From: Ailanthus altissimus
Lineage: Eukaryota; Streptophyta; Magnoliopsida; Sapindales; Simaroubaceae
Reading direction: 5' to 3'
Assembly (NCBI GenBank): GCA_946807835.1
Contig: OX327684.1
Coordinates: 32,238,501-32,302,500, forward strand
DNA: 64,000 bases
This document shows, piece by piece, positions 50,183 through 63,527 of this stretch (position 1 is the first letter of the stretch; the number at the start of each line of letters is the position of its first letter). Both the position numbers and the translations under genes were made by a program. Under the pieces are notes generated by a model. That model was not told the DNA's origin. It did not search any database and saw nothing but the letters and a program-made list of their open reading frames with translations.

Positions 50183-53100
50183 TTATGGACAACCATCAGC
50201 GTTAGCAACTTTGCTGTCAGTTTTCACTTGACGAACAAATTGTCCTTTCACTCGGGGACGTTGCTCCGCCAAACTTTTCCGACTTTGGTATCGAACCTGG
50301 CAAAAAATTTCCCACTTCATAGTTTAGACCCCAGATCATAAATAGGTCAGTGTGTGGTTTTCGCTAGTTTCACCACAAAAAGAAAAGATGCGTCTGATTT
50401 TAAGGAGCTGAACTGTTAGGTTGTACTTTAGGTTCATAGAATCTGTGATGCAATTCATAACTGGAACATAGACAAGATCTGGCAGGAAAAAAGAATTACT
50501 GGAATAACATCAACTATAACAAATTTAACCACAATCACAATTCACAATCTGGCTTGCATTAGTTTGACAAAGCCACATAGATCTTGATCCATTTGTCAAA
50601 TGCACTATACAACTATGACCTAATAGACATACCTTTTTCATATAGCATCTATCTTTCCGCTTCAGCCGGAATTTTGTTAGAGCTGCTTCCCTGTGGCTGG
50701 GGCGATGAGAACCCGTGCCTCTGAAACCATCATTAATGAAGAGAGAACCTTCATTTAGATTCTCTGGAGCTATTCCTTTTTCAATTTCTTTTGCAATAGA
50801 AGCATTTCCATCAATTCTACTGCAAACACCTCCATACGTGCCACTGCTGTTATTATTTGGTAGACCATTACACAAACTACTCTCAGCACTCTGACCAGCA
50901 GGAGGGGAACCGTGTCTCAACTCTTCCAAAGGCGCAGTTTGGTTGATAAATTTATTGGTAATTTGACCTGACAGTCGGTAACCTTTTTGTGAGTCATGAA
51001 TATCAGGGTTGGACTGAACAGAAGTACATACAGGAAAAGGAGAGCTTTCCTGCTGGCAGGATGATTTTGGGCTCCATGAAGGGGATAAACCTGACTGGCT
51101 GTAGAATATGGGTGGAAAAACATGACTATATCCTGCACATATATTATCAAACCTCACCTCTGGGACAGGAATAAACCCAAGATGAGGTCTTCGCAAAGTT
51201 AAGCCAGTTTGTTCAGATTGACCAATGGTCAGGGATGTCATATTGTCTGGATTGTTACTCAATGTAGCACCACATGGCTGGGAGCTACCAGCGGCATTAT
51301 CTGAGAGCTCAGTGGAAAATGGTCGACGAGATTTATTTGTACGATCCTTCAATTCAGTAAAATTACTGGCACAATCTGGAAATGTCTTATTATACCTGAA
51401 AACACAAACTCAGGGATCAGAAATTCAGAGCAAAGCAACAACTCTACAGTAGTGATGTGAACAGATAAAATCATTGTGAAACCAAATCCCATAAAAGTCA
51501 GCAACAACTCTACCAGTAGTGATGTTACTGGACAGCGTTGGAAATGTCATACTATTACGATAGCTCCAAACAGGAAGTAGGGATCAGAAATGTGGAGCAG
51601 AACAACATTTTAACAAGTGATGCAAACAGATGAAATCATTCCTAATTCATTTTTCATCAAATTCACTTAAGAAAATTACAATTGACTGAGAAAGGGAATA
51701 CCATGTAATATGTTGGGGCCAGAATTTTACTCTTCTTAAATTTAAATCTAGCCCTTAACATAAAAGAAACTGCATAATATAGTTCTTGTTCCTCTAGGTT
51801 TAGTACGAATAAGATGCCTGGCATTCAAACCTTTCAGGTTCATAAGCTTGAATAACAACTATATTCATCATTTGGAATCTACATCATGTTGTTGAGTAAA
51901 GGAGCCCATCAGACTGGAAATGTGGTTGACATATTGAGAAATACTAATCACACATGCAACTAGACAATTGATGTCACCTAACAGCAGGATCCCTTTAGCA
52001 GCAAATGCAGTTATACTTAAGTCCCTTGCATCATATAATACTGGGAGCACCCCTTGGCCTCTGTCACCAAAAGGCAGCTCACAGCATTCATATCCACCTC
52101 TACTAACACATTCATTGCCCAAACACCACTGCTGCTACCATCAATGAGACATCTATACTGAATCTTAACTTTTTACATATAAGATCTCTATTGAATAAGG
52201 CTTCATTGGATTGGACTTGAATTAATAAATCATAGTTAGGGAAACAAATGAAAATTAGAAAGTAATGTAAAATGGCACTTCTAATTATAAATTGAAATTT
52301 AAGAAAATAAATGATCAGGGTCTAGGTTTATCTAAACTTCACAAAAACTCGAATTTAACAATAAAATAGGTAAAAGGGAAAGAAAAAGAGCAAGCTCACC
52401 AAGAAAAGGCCGAGGCTGTAGAGTGGTTAAGGGTATGCCTCTCGTTCTTAGCTTGGTCCTTTAAGGTACTGGGAAAAGATTTTTCCAACTGTGGAGCAAA
52501 GTCAAATTTGCTCATACCATCTTTTACAGTAGATAGTTTATCAGGGGATTTAAGGTGATTATCATATGTGCCAATCAAGTCGATAGCTCCATTAGAAGGT
52601 TCAATCAGTTCATCAGTACAGCCATGGATCCCACTGGTAATATTAGTATTTCTTCTATCATTTTCAGGTCCCACGCCTTCACTCTGAGGCATTGTTTTAG
52701 CACAAGCATGAACTTCTCTAAAAGCATCACTGCAAGGTGCAACCTCCAATCCTGATCTATTCAACTTTTCTGAAACTATTAGTTCATCAGGCACCCCTAT
52801 CGTTAATATTCAGAATAAAGGAGATAAATTTTTCATTTTAAAAAAAAAAGAGAAAAAAGAAAGGAACCATAAAAAAATTTGAAAACAGAAACATGAAGAT
52901 ACAACATACCTGCAGATTTACTTTCAGGCATTTCTGATTCTGTTTCCAGTGTGACAGATTCATCATGCTTTTCCATGTCTGTATTGCAGAAATTAGAAGC
53001 ATCCCTACAATATAATTGTGAAAGACCCTGCATATTTTGCATGTCACTCTCAGCTTCCAAGTAAGGCAATGTACAAGAGCACTGCACAAGGGTCGCAAAA

Positions 53101-54849
53101 CATGCAGGCTCTATGTGAAACTTCATGAAGCCAACCTATTGTGGGAAAAGAAATTCTCCTCAAGCTATAAGTGGCCTCACATATATATTTCTCAAGGACC
53201 CTGTATGTGTGTATTCTCATAATCCTATTGCTTTTCATGTAGATTGCATGATCAGCAGAAAAGAAATGGAAACTTATAACAATCTAATTGACACTTAACT
53301 AGTATAGAAGATAATACTTCTACTATGACTCTCCTTGGCTGTTGCACATTCAGATAAGACTCACATCTGACATATTGGCGTTAGCACAAAATTTTTTACT
53401 GACATACCTGAAGCACTTTATATTTCATGGCGTATACATTACAAGTAGGCAGAAGAAAATGCCTCATATTATCACCACAACAACTAGAAGATGAACAGAT
53501 ACTTGCGAAACACTCTCTTTTTCATTGTCCTTATTTTTCTGCATTGAAGCTGCATAATCGCTAGAACGGTTGCTTGATCCATTGTTTTCAGAAAGTGCTT
53601 CATCTTTACATTGTACAACAGGTAAATTTTGACGAACATGTCCCCCAAGCAGCTAGTAACCAAGAAAAAGGAAAAAGAAAAAACAAGTTTAATTTAAATT
53701 GTTTGTGAATTGGAACTAAGAAATGGCCAAACACTTAACAAGGGCTGGAAAGGATATGATACATACGCTATGTCTTCTCCACACATGTTGCCACAAGTTC
53801 CTCAGCTCATTTCTCCGGATAGGCTTGATGAGAAAATCAGCTGCACCTTTTAGCATGCACTTCAAAACCATGCCAATTGAATCATGTGAAGACATCACTG
53901 CATGGTCGAAGAAGGAACACAAACATGCTTAGCTTCTATATAATAAAAAATCATAACAATGAAGCTGACCAACATACACTTCAGTCAAGGAAACATACTT
54001 ATGACAGGAATGTTTTTGCAAATGTCATGCTCCATGACTAAAGTGAGAAGTGCAAATCCAGATATTGATGGCAACTCCACCTCGGTTAGTACAAGGTCTA
54101 TCTTATGGGGTCGATCCTTCAAAGTCTCCCATGCCATTAACCCATCAGGAACAGCAGCAACTGCTTCAACAAATTACATATACACCACTATTAATTATAT
54201 TTCCAACTTTCAATATCTATAACATAAAAAATAATTATATCTGGATGAAACAGATAAATCCAACATTTCAAAGAAACCGTGATAAGACAAGAAAAACTTC
54301 CAAAATCCCTTTAAAAGAGAGGTCCCGCTTGGCTATCTTTAATTCTTGAGCAAATTTGCGATTTCTCAAATTAAACAAATTCAAAGAATGCACGCTCCAA
54401 CTTCGTGCAAGGATTCAAACAAAAACACATCCCCATAAACAACCTACAGTAAGCAAACAATTTACCAACACAACAAACCCTGTATAATGATAGCTTCCTT
54501 TATCACCAATACTAACTAAGTTCTTGAATAATTTAAATTTTCTAAAAGATAAAAGGGAGAATGAAACATTTTAACCAATACTAACTAAACATTGCCACCA
54601 AAACAGAAAAATTCAAAATAAAGCTGAAAATAAAAGTTAAAAAATACCTCTGTAACTGCATTTTCTAAGAAGAGCAGCAATAATCTGACGGGTGGAATCA
54701 TCAGCTTCAACCAATAGAACTCTAAGAACCATTCTTGGAAGCAACCTCTCCCACCTCACCACCTCCGCCGATCCATTTTTCTCTGTTTCCTTCTTCACGT
54801 CCTTCTCTATGTCCATTTCCCCTTCACAACTCACCACTACATCACCCAT
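50183..54849 (-). CDS. PRR9: Pseudo-response regulator (circadian clock), APRR9/APRR5 type
   Basis: Nuclear clock repressor of CCA1/LHY-type genes. Eight exons: 54648-54849, 53999-54160, 53767-53897, 53503-53652, 52910-53081, 52400-52796, 50633-51395 and 50183-50296. All are GT-AG with matching phases, giving 696 residues. The receiver-like domain is about 42-160. It keeps the acidic pair D50/D51 and K146, but the phospho-acceptor Asp is Glu (E94 in LTEVELPS), the hallmark of pseudo-receivers, so no phosphorelay is expected. The C-terminal CCT domain (about 637-680) spans the last junction ([17 protein letters not shown], then [20 protein letters not shown]). Start MGDVVV resembles AtPRR9 MGEIVV. 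Met at 54861 is four codons upstream and also possible. Exon 5 has an alternative in-frame acceptor upstream. Synteny favours PRR9; length and middle region also allow PRR5. Confidence 0.93.
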
Positions 54850-54982
54850 TTTCAGTTTCACACTCCCTGTTTTTCACCACAACAAAAACAAAAACACTGA
54901 AAACAGTTGGAAGCAGCATTTTGATAAAAATAAAATAAAATATGGTGAAATAGAAACTATCCAATTAACCTCATCCTTTTGC

Positions 54983-55509
54983 AAATATCTGATAATTGAT
55001 GCTCTCGAGCTTATTAGTGATCACTGGTTAGTTGAGAGTCAAGAGGAACACAAACCACCTCAAAATTTGACATCCAACTTTCGTTCACAGCCGCGGAAAA
55101 CGGGAAAAATATCTTCTTAGTTTAAGACTCTCTCTCTCGGATGATCACAAGGTGGGCCGCCATTGCCCATTGGCTTCTGGTTGCCTCTGAGCTGAGCGAA
55201 AATTTGAGCCACTGTTTTTGATTTTACGTGTTGGGACGACACTCTGATGATGTGTTCTGCTTGTCCATGTATGGGGTCCAGGCCCAAGGACACTTGTGCC
55301 GAGATTTGGTGTTCTTCAGGAAGATATTTTTCATGCCAATGCCACGTTAGCATCACCGGACCACTCTTTATTTCTCGTGGTGGGGATGACGACACGCGGC
55401 CCAACTCTTTGCATTGCGGCTATGAAACTCATAATCTAATTTGCCCCTTTAAAAAAATAATTGAATCTATCGAAAATATAATAATAAAGATACAACACGT
55501 AAAATATCT
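54983..55509. promoter_or_regulatory. Evening-element cluster upstream of the PRR gene
   Basis: Three exact evening elements (AAAATATCT) occur at 55106-55114 (+), 55322-55330 (-) and 55501-55509 (+). A shorter AAATATCT lies at 54983-54990 (+). They are 134-660 bp upstream of the PRR start codon. CCA1, LHY and RVE8-type MYB factors bind this motif, and PRR9/PRR5 promoters are known RVE8/CCA1 targets. A CCACGT core lies at about 55341. Confidence 0.65.
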
Positions 55510-58500
55510 GATCAGACCAGAAAAATTATACGATTTATAAATAACATCTAAACATTGACGGTTAACCTAATTTCATCCGTCCCTAAATTTGAAGGGCAGA
55601 TTAATCCTTAAAAAAAATTCTTTAAAAAAAAAAATAATCCTAATAATAAGGAGTAAAAAATAAATTAACTTTAAGAGAAAAAAATACATTTATTGCTCAG
55701 ATAATTAAAACAATATATCTCAAAATAGTACACAAATTAATAAACAAACAACAATATCAAAGCACTAATACCTAAAATTTTAAAAAGTAGTTGAAAAATT
55801 GACACCGTTTACAAGAGAACCCTACATCAACAATGATTGCAGTCCCTGCGGGGGAGCAGTGGTTGGAACATGGATTTTGCTGTCAAAACGAAGAGTGGCT
55901 ATACAAAGCATGGGGCAGCAAGACAGGCCAGCAGATTCTGATAAGACATTACCAGAAACGGCCGACCCAAAAAGAGAGTGCAGCGACGTCTGGCGAGTAG
56001 GGCCATTGGAGTCGAACTATCGTAGCTAGAACCGGAAGAGCTATACTACCAACGAAGGCACAACAATAATCATCGGAGTGCCAACGAGCAGGTCTGCCAC
56101 CAGTAAGCCGTCGGCTCCATTGAGCTCGGTGGGGCAACGACTCCAAAACTGATGAGGTGACCAACTTACAAAAAAACTACCGAATTGGGGTGCAAAAAAA
56201 ATGGAAGAAAATAGGAAAGAAAGAAAAAAAAACATAATAGTAAGAAGAAAAAAGGTGGAGAGAAAAATAAGAAGAAAGAGGGAGAGTAATGGTGAATTTT
56301 TTGTAGCCATTAGAAGGAGGCCAACAAGCCCCCTTTCTGATAGAGAGAGAAAGAAGGGGAGAGGGGTGGCAGCAACTTTTTTTACTTTCTTATGGTTTTT
56401 TTTTTTAAGTTTTTTTTGGAGCAAAATAAAATTCACTATATCAAATCTCTTCTTATCTAATTTGCCTTTTTTATATATTATAAAAGTATGACTTAATTTC
56501 TCCGATACTCATAAATTTAAAATATTAATATTAATATTAATTTTTAAAAAAATTAGATACAAATGCTTACTATCATGAACTTCAATGTAATAAAGGGTTA
56601 AAGTGTCATTATATTTAGATATGTATTTAAATTAATATATGTCAAATTAAAGATGACAAGTAACCTGTATCTAAATATGTGTGTAATTGAAATAAATATA
56701 AAATAACAAAAAATAAACATCCTCGTTAGTAGTCGCTAGAAACCAACAACTAAAATGGCAATCAGAGCTATTGATTTAATAGTCATCTGCTAGAAATTAG
56801 TTAAAATTTTCAATGACTAAAATGGTTGTTGGAATTTATTGACCGAAAAAAGTGATTTTTCAGATCAATGAGTTTTGAATTTGTTTTGTTAACAGGAATC
56901 AGCACTTGGGTCTCGTTTTGATTGGGCTTGTTTGCAAGAGCCTAGGTCTTATCTTATTTTGTGACTATAAGAGAACCTACAAGTCACAAGCAAAACTAAT
57001 CGTGATAGTCCCATCGAGGTAGGTTCCGATAATAACTCTCTGATGCTTAAGTCAGAAAAAAAATCTCTGTGGGCAGGGGGAGTCTAATAAATAAAGGTGG
57101 TAACAAATGCCTCCGGAATGAAGGGAAGCAAACCTCTTTTCTCTATGCTAATCCTTCTGAATTTTGGGCATCCCTTCTTTTAGTGTATTTTTCTCCTTTT
57201 TGTAATACTCATATTCGGATGACCTCTTGGGTATTTTACCTCTGATGTGTTTCTAACATATGCCAAATATCATTCTATTGTGCATCTGATACACGCAAAA
57301 TATTCTTCTACAGATCTTCTTCTATCATTCTTCTAATTCCGCTCCAATTACACGCTAGGTATCTTTCTAATATATGCTAAGCATATTCTCGACATACTTA
57401 TTATGTCTGTCTTCACCAGTGGATTTGGTTAAGGGTAAGGTGAAGCTTGATTTGTTCGCGAGGGGGGGTCCTGGTAGTCTATTCTTGTTCGGTTAGGTTG
57501 CGATCTGAAGCTATCCCAAAGAGATGGTCTCCTGGTAACTTTACTGGCTACGCCTAGTTGGCCCGTCAGTCGTAGATCTGACTCGCTTTCCTTATTGATA
57601 TGCAGGTGCTGAGACGAACCAACTAGGTTAGTGTGCAGATGGTGGTCTGGGCTATATCTTGACATGTTATACCTAATAGGTGCTTTAAGCGGGTGATCAG
57701 GTTATTTAAATCCGAGCAGGTATGGCATTGTCCAACTCTGAAAGGGTCTGGCCTGATGATTCACTATGGGCCTCCCTGTAGGGTGGGCTATCCCATTGGA
57801 AGAAGTTTGACTAAACTTTTGGGATTCGACTTCTATTTGAGTTTGAAAGTCTTGAACTTAGAGGTGATTTTTTTTTAGGAACAAACATTTTTTAATTTTT
57901 TGTATTAATTATTATTATTTAATATATTTTTTCAAAGATTTTTTAAAATTTTATTATTTTGTAAATATTTTTTATTATATTTAAAATTTAAATTTAAAAA
58001 TTCGTGTAATTATCATATCATGTCAATTTCGTTTATTATGTAAGAGATAAAATAATTATTTGATATTGATTGATGTTAAATTTATTAATTTTAACAAAAT
58101 ATTTTTAACAATTAAGTATTCATAGATATTTTATAAAAAAAATTGTTACTAACATTATATTTTTAAATTTGTACATATTTATAAAATTAAGTCACACCTT
58201 AAAACTTTTATGATAATAACCCATTATAAAATTGATCCTTTCTTCAGCTTAGCGAAATAAAACTTGGTGGCTTTCTCGTCTATTCACTCTTGTTGCTTTC
58301 GTGTATTAACTTTATAACACACAAACTTACGGATCGCATGTACTAAAGTCGATTCTTAATTTTGTTTATTTAAAACTCTAAACGTGTCACTAAAGTGGTC
58401 ACGTGATTTCGTCATCTAAACCAATCTAAACGTGCCACTAAAGTGGTCACAATATATGTGCGGCCGAGATTAACCCATATGCTTGTTGATAAATGCTAGC

Positions 58501-58991
58501 GTATATCCCAAAGCATAGAAGTTTTCGATTATCAAGCAAATGGTCCCAGCTGTCCAGAAAATCCTTCTCGCTGTGAAGAGTAGAGACCGAACTCTATTTC
58601 CTTTGTTGCCAAATATTCAAGTAAACAAATAAGAGATCGTATATTTTAGACACGTGGTGTTAAAGATCAATTGGAGATGCTTATTAGCGTCTCAATATCA
58701 GACGATGTGGCTAAGATCCGAGTCCGACACGCGAACGAGGTTCGGCAGTACAAAAAACACGCCGTTAATCACGTTGTAGAAAAAAATCCTGACACGTAAC
58801 TCATTTGAGCCAGTCATCAGGAGCCGAGACCCCATCAAATCAATCATGTTCATTCATCAACGTGACGACGAGACGACTCCAACTTGTAATGCAGCTGGTT
58901 CAACTATTTTTTATGAAGAAGATTAGAGCATTCAGGGAGACCAAAATTTGTTGTCAAACAGATAGTAAGTATACGAGCACGACGTCAGTGC
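55510..58991. other. Intergenic, repeat-like
   Basis: No supported gene. GC-richer islands at 55830-56170 and 57000-57840 interrupt very AT-rich DNA and look like decayed repeats. For example, the stretch near 57030-57050 (CTCTGATGCTTAAGTCAG) resembles sequences common in plant LTR elements, but no termini were found. A 26-bp near-identical direct repeat is at 58378-58403 and 58426-58451 (CTAAACGTGYCACTAAAGTG). Confidence 0.4.
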
Positions 58992-59440
58992 TAGGATGGC
59001 CAAATTACAGATTTGGATATGAATTTTTTTTCAACTCGAATTTTGATTGGGATTTTTTTTTTTCAGATTCAAAATTCGGATTTATTCAGATTTTTTTTTT
59101 TTTTTTGTGTCGGGCTGGATTCAAATTTAGATTTGGGGTGCACCCAAATTTTTTAATATTTATTTTATAAAATAATTGTTAAATTATAAAATATAATTTA
59201 TATTTATAATTTAATATATATATTTTTTATCCTTATTTTACTTTTTAGATTAAATTCAAACTTTTAAATATTTATTGTATAAAGTAATGAATAAAAGTTA
59301 TGAATTAATTTATGATTTTTTATAAAATAAAATAAAAAAAATTTAAATCTAACCTAAATTCAAAATTTTCATAAAAATTTAAATTTAAACATCAGATTGA
59401 CTTCGAAAATTTTCAAATCCTAACTAAATTGCCAATCCTA
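58992..59440. mobile_element. Probable hAT MITE (449 bp)
   Basis: The termini are inverted: TAGGATGGCCAAATT at the left and TAGGATTGGCAATTT on the minus strand at the right. Subterminal repeats of AGATTTGGAT type are present. The flanking 8-mers (GTCAGTGC and GTTAGCAT) match at only four positions, so the target duplication is decayed or the ends are off by a base or two. Confidence 0.6.
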
Positions 59441-59999
59441 GTTAGCATCCCATCACATCTTAATAAATGAACAAACATTGAAATATCATTTGAAAAATTA
59501 CATATATGTATATATATATAATATTAGAAAAACTCTCACTTTTTCTTCATTGTTTTTTACATTTATTATTTATTCTCTTTTTTTATATCATCTTCGTATT
59601 TTTTTTATTGTAAGAAAAGTTTTCTTAATTTTTTTATTATTTTATTAGTTTAACCTTAATGTGACAAATAAAAACTAAAATTATAAAATAATTTAAATAT
59701 TATATTAAACAAAAATATATATAACTTTTTAATAATTATATTAAATATAAAATAATATTTGTTTCCCTGAAATCCAGGCTTAGGCTCAATCTATTTAAGG
59801 GCCTTTAGGCAAACTAAGTCACGGGCTTGGACACTTAGAGGACATTTATCATGAGAACCATAAAGGAAGGCCCTTACACAAGCACATCAAACTTAAGACT
59901 ACCAAAGAGAGGCTCAACATTAATCAAGAGAATATCCTCAATACTTACTCACAATTCTCAATTCCAAGAGTTTCTTAGGGTCGGTCAATATTATTGACA

Positions 60000-61920
60000 A
60001 ACTTATTCAACTCAAGCCAATCACTAAATCCTTTGAAAGCTAAGTAAGGGGAGATTACATTATTCGAAGACTCAAATTATCTTTATCCTTGAAAATCTCA
60101 CAATATCTCAAGATTTCAGATAAATTGTACTCCTATAATCTCAAAGTGAATTTAAATTTAAAATGTCAATAAATTTTTTTAATTTTAATAGGACTCTATA
60201 ACTTTATACTAAAGAGCTTATAAAAAAAAGGCAAAATGATTAAACAAATGGATCAACTTTTTGAAAAACTAAAACTCTACAACTCTTTTCCTAAATAAAA
60301 ACTTCTCTCTTACTACTTCATTTTATTATTTTAATCTTTTTGCTATAGACTTATCGCCTACTTAAATATTGGATAGTCATTGTTATGAACAACTTTTGAT
60401 GTGATTTAATTGTATTTGTGATTCCATCGGGCCTTTTGGAGTCTAGCACGAATTAAAGGAGATTATCTTAACTTGACCTTGCAAGAGATACAATTTGTTG
60501 CTCCAAAGGGGAAACAATTTAGTTTGTAGGCCTAAAATTTCTTAAATTCTAGAGTGAATAGTATTTATTTGAATATAATAATATTTTTACAACTTTATAA
60601 ATTATTATATTAAAAAATTATACTCGTAATATATTTTTGTCAAATATAAATTTTTAATATTTTATTTATTTTAATTAGTTTTAATTATATATTTTAAAAT
60701 TAATATTTAAATTTTAAGTTCTAATAAATAACATTTTTGTAGATTATTAAAAAAAACTAAAATATTAAAAGTCAAAATGCACTAAAAGATAAAAATACGT
60801 CTATTAAAATATTAAAATTAAAATGCACTAAAAAATAAAAATACATATATTTTAAAGTATTTTATTGAATTTAAATATAAAATTTATAAAATAATTATGT
60901 AAAATAACTAATATATTCTCACAGGGCATTTTTCTATAGGGTGATGAAGTAAAAGAATAAGTAATTGTTGATTGTAGATTTTGAAAGATTACGAGCTCAT
61001 CAGTTGAATTTATATTTATTGGGAACAACAATTAAATTTCTTAAAAGAGTCGGGTTAAGATAATCCCTCTTGACGCATAATAAGCTTTAAAGGTCTCTTG
61101 CAACAATAAATCAAGTTAGACAATGCCAAATATGTTTTTTGGCGATAATCATCTGATATTTAAGTCAACAATGAGTATGTAAAAAAAAAGTAGAAAAAAA
61201 ATAAAACAATGAAAAGAGGCTTAGTATTTTTTTTTATGTGCGCAAATGTGGCTTATGAGGGTAGTTATAATTTATGCAAAAAGTCTATTATTTGCTTGAT
61301 TATTTAGCCTTATTTTTATGGACTTTAATGTATTAGGCTATAGAGTTCTATTAAAATTTATACATATCCTTACTTTTATATCTTAGACTCACCTCGTGAT
61401 TGTAGAAGTAGATTTTGTATTGAAAATCTTAGGACTTTGAGATTATCGGGGATAAGGACAGTTCAAGTTCTCATTCGTAAGAGTGGGCAAATAAAATCGA
61501 AAATAAAAAAATTGAACCAAATTGGCAGGTTCAGTTCATTTTTTTCATAGGATAAAAAAACTATTTGATTTTTATTTAAGGAAAATCGACTAGTCAATTC
61601 AATTCCAATTCATTTTTCCTTAAATAAAATTAATTTTTTAATAAAATTATATTTATTTGCCACGTGGCATTCATGTATTAGACAATTGAAAATATTAACA
61701 TACACTTAACCACACATAGCCTTTCTAATTTTTAAAAAAATTATTAATTTTTAAAACTGAAAAAATTAAACCAAGCCAAAAAAACTGGTTCTGTTGTCAA
61801 TTATCAAAAAAATTGGTCGATAAATTTCTTTAAAAAATTGAACTGGACCGTACCCACCCTCACTCATTCTATATGTATCTTCTCTGTTACTCTTAAAAGG
61901 CTTTAAGGGTTTATTTTAGT
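60000..61920. repeat. Large imperfect inverted repeat (fold-back)
   Basis: The left arm (about 60000-60510) matches the minus strand of the right arm (about 61030-61920, less the MITE at 61478-61862). Paired landmarks are GGAGATTATCTTAACTTGAC (60449) with GGGATTATCTTAACCCGAC. Also paired are TTTTAATAGGACTCTATA (60184) with TTTTAATAGAACTCTATA, and CTTATCGCCTACTTAAATAT (60350) with the complement near 61143-61165. The roughly 500-bp loop is extremely AT-rich. Pairing may continue outwards to about 59850 and 62100, but weakly. Confidence 0.65.
61478..61862. mobile_element. hAT MITE (385 bp) inside the inverted repeat
   Basis: The termini are TAAGAGTGGGCAAAT (left) and TGAGGGTGGGTACGG (minus strand of the right end). 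The 8-bp flanks CTCATTCG (61470-61477) and CTCATTCT (61863-61870) form a target duplication with one change. The interior has AAAATTGAACCAAATTGG-type repeats. The arm of the surrounding inverted repeat continues on both sides, which supports insertion. Confidence 0.82.
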
Positions 61921-63527
61921 TAGAACAATTTGCTAAAGATAGTTGTTGAAGCCAAGGACTTTATGGCAGAAGGTTATGGGAAAGTCCTGGGGGTACTCAT
62001 TTGTTTAATATAATGTCTTTCCAATGATGGTGGGCTAAAACTTAGGGTACTTTGTATAATAGGCTGTTTTGTGAGTTTTAGGTGAAGTATTCTCAAGATA
62101 TCTGAGTTTAGAGTCTGTGGATTGTATTGGGCCTTATAGAAATTCAATATGGACTTGAATCCTTGGGGGGAGTAGAGGTTCTTCAATTTTAGTATCGACT
62201 TGTTAATATTAAAAATTTTATGGTAGTCTTTAGTTTAGGGATTCATCTTTGGACCCATTGTTCTTATAGTGTTCTCTAAATATTTGAGTAACATGAGTCT
62301 TCAGTCTTATTTAAACGGAGTTAATGAGATTTTGTAGAATTAAAGCTCTTTGTTATTCAAATTTTAAAATTTAAGCAATTACTTCATTAAATGCATGTAT
62401 TTTTTCAAAAACTATGTGTCTTTATCTATTACCCTTTATAAAGACCTAAGGGTTAATGTCAACAACGTAGGAGAAATAGATGTCTTCTCAACTCTTAGAT
62501 TTTAATCAAAGGGTTATTTGATCCCCAATAATTGCATCAATACGTTAAAGAAATGTTTATGGGGCGCGAACTTATTTAGACTGTCTGATTATTTCAACGA
62601 GTTAAATTGATTCGAAGGCTTATTATAAGTATGAAATTCTTGAACCAGTTTTACACTTTTGCACATTCTAACAACTTTAAATGAGAGAGTGTATGTCTTT
62701 TTGCATTCTAGTGTGAGAAAGTACTTTTAATCGCAACAATAACTTTAATGACCGTTGATGTTTTGAATCAGAGAATTTTTAGGATTGATTTGAATTTTTT
62801 TTTTAATAAAATTGTTAAGACTATATCTTAATTAAACATATTTTTTTTAGACAAATCAAATTTCATTAAAGAAACCCTAAGTAAATACATCATTATGGGT
62901 TTTTGATAAAGATATCAGAGAAATTAATAGGACCTTAAGATATAATTACACATTGATGAATACCGACCCCAATGCCTTGATACCAAAAATAATCCCGTTT
63001 GAGCAATCCCTTTCGAAGAAAAAAGAGAAATACAACTTAAATAATTGGATGACAAAATAAATAACTGTCATGCAGGAAAGGGATAACACAAAACATTTAT
63101 AAAAAGTTAAAACAAAATACACAACAAATAAAAAACAGTCAAAAGTCCTAAATAAATCACCAAGTAATCCAAAAAGGAGAAAGAAAATCGGAAGGCAATT
63201 GACATGAGATAGCTAATTGTTCGAATAAGTTATAAAGATCCAAGTTGTTTATGTCAGCGGATTTTGTGTGTGGATAGAATTGAGTATTTAAAGTCGATTT
63301 ATTTATTCTTTTTGGAGTTAAAAAAAAAAAAAACGACGATACTCTTGGAGAGGGTTGAAATTAAATTAAGAGCTGAGCCCAAAATTATAGTTATTTATTG
63401 AGGCTCACGGAAAGAGGGTTGAATTCAAATTAAGAAGGAATTAGGGGACACCATCTCAAGTTCTCAACTATAAACTCACAGTGGCGCAATTGAGTCATTG
63501 GCTGGTAACTGAGAATCGGAAAAGAAA
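61921..63527. other. Intergenic, 5' of the PPR gene
   Basis: No supported gene. At 62835-63290, a T-run followed by AAATTTCATTAAAGAAA and non-coding sequence may be another retroposed 3' end. The last 150 bp are the likely PPR leader. Confidence 0.4.

Noticed and set aside
53037..53238. Open frames overlapping PRR exon 5 in other frames
   Set aside because: They are explained by the PRR exon and its flanking intron.
56041..56491. Overlapping long frames on both strands
   Set aside because: Purine/pyrimidine-rich low complexity with Lys/Arg or Phe/Leu runs; no family signature.
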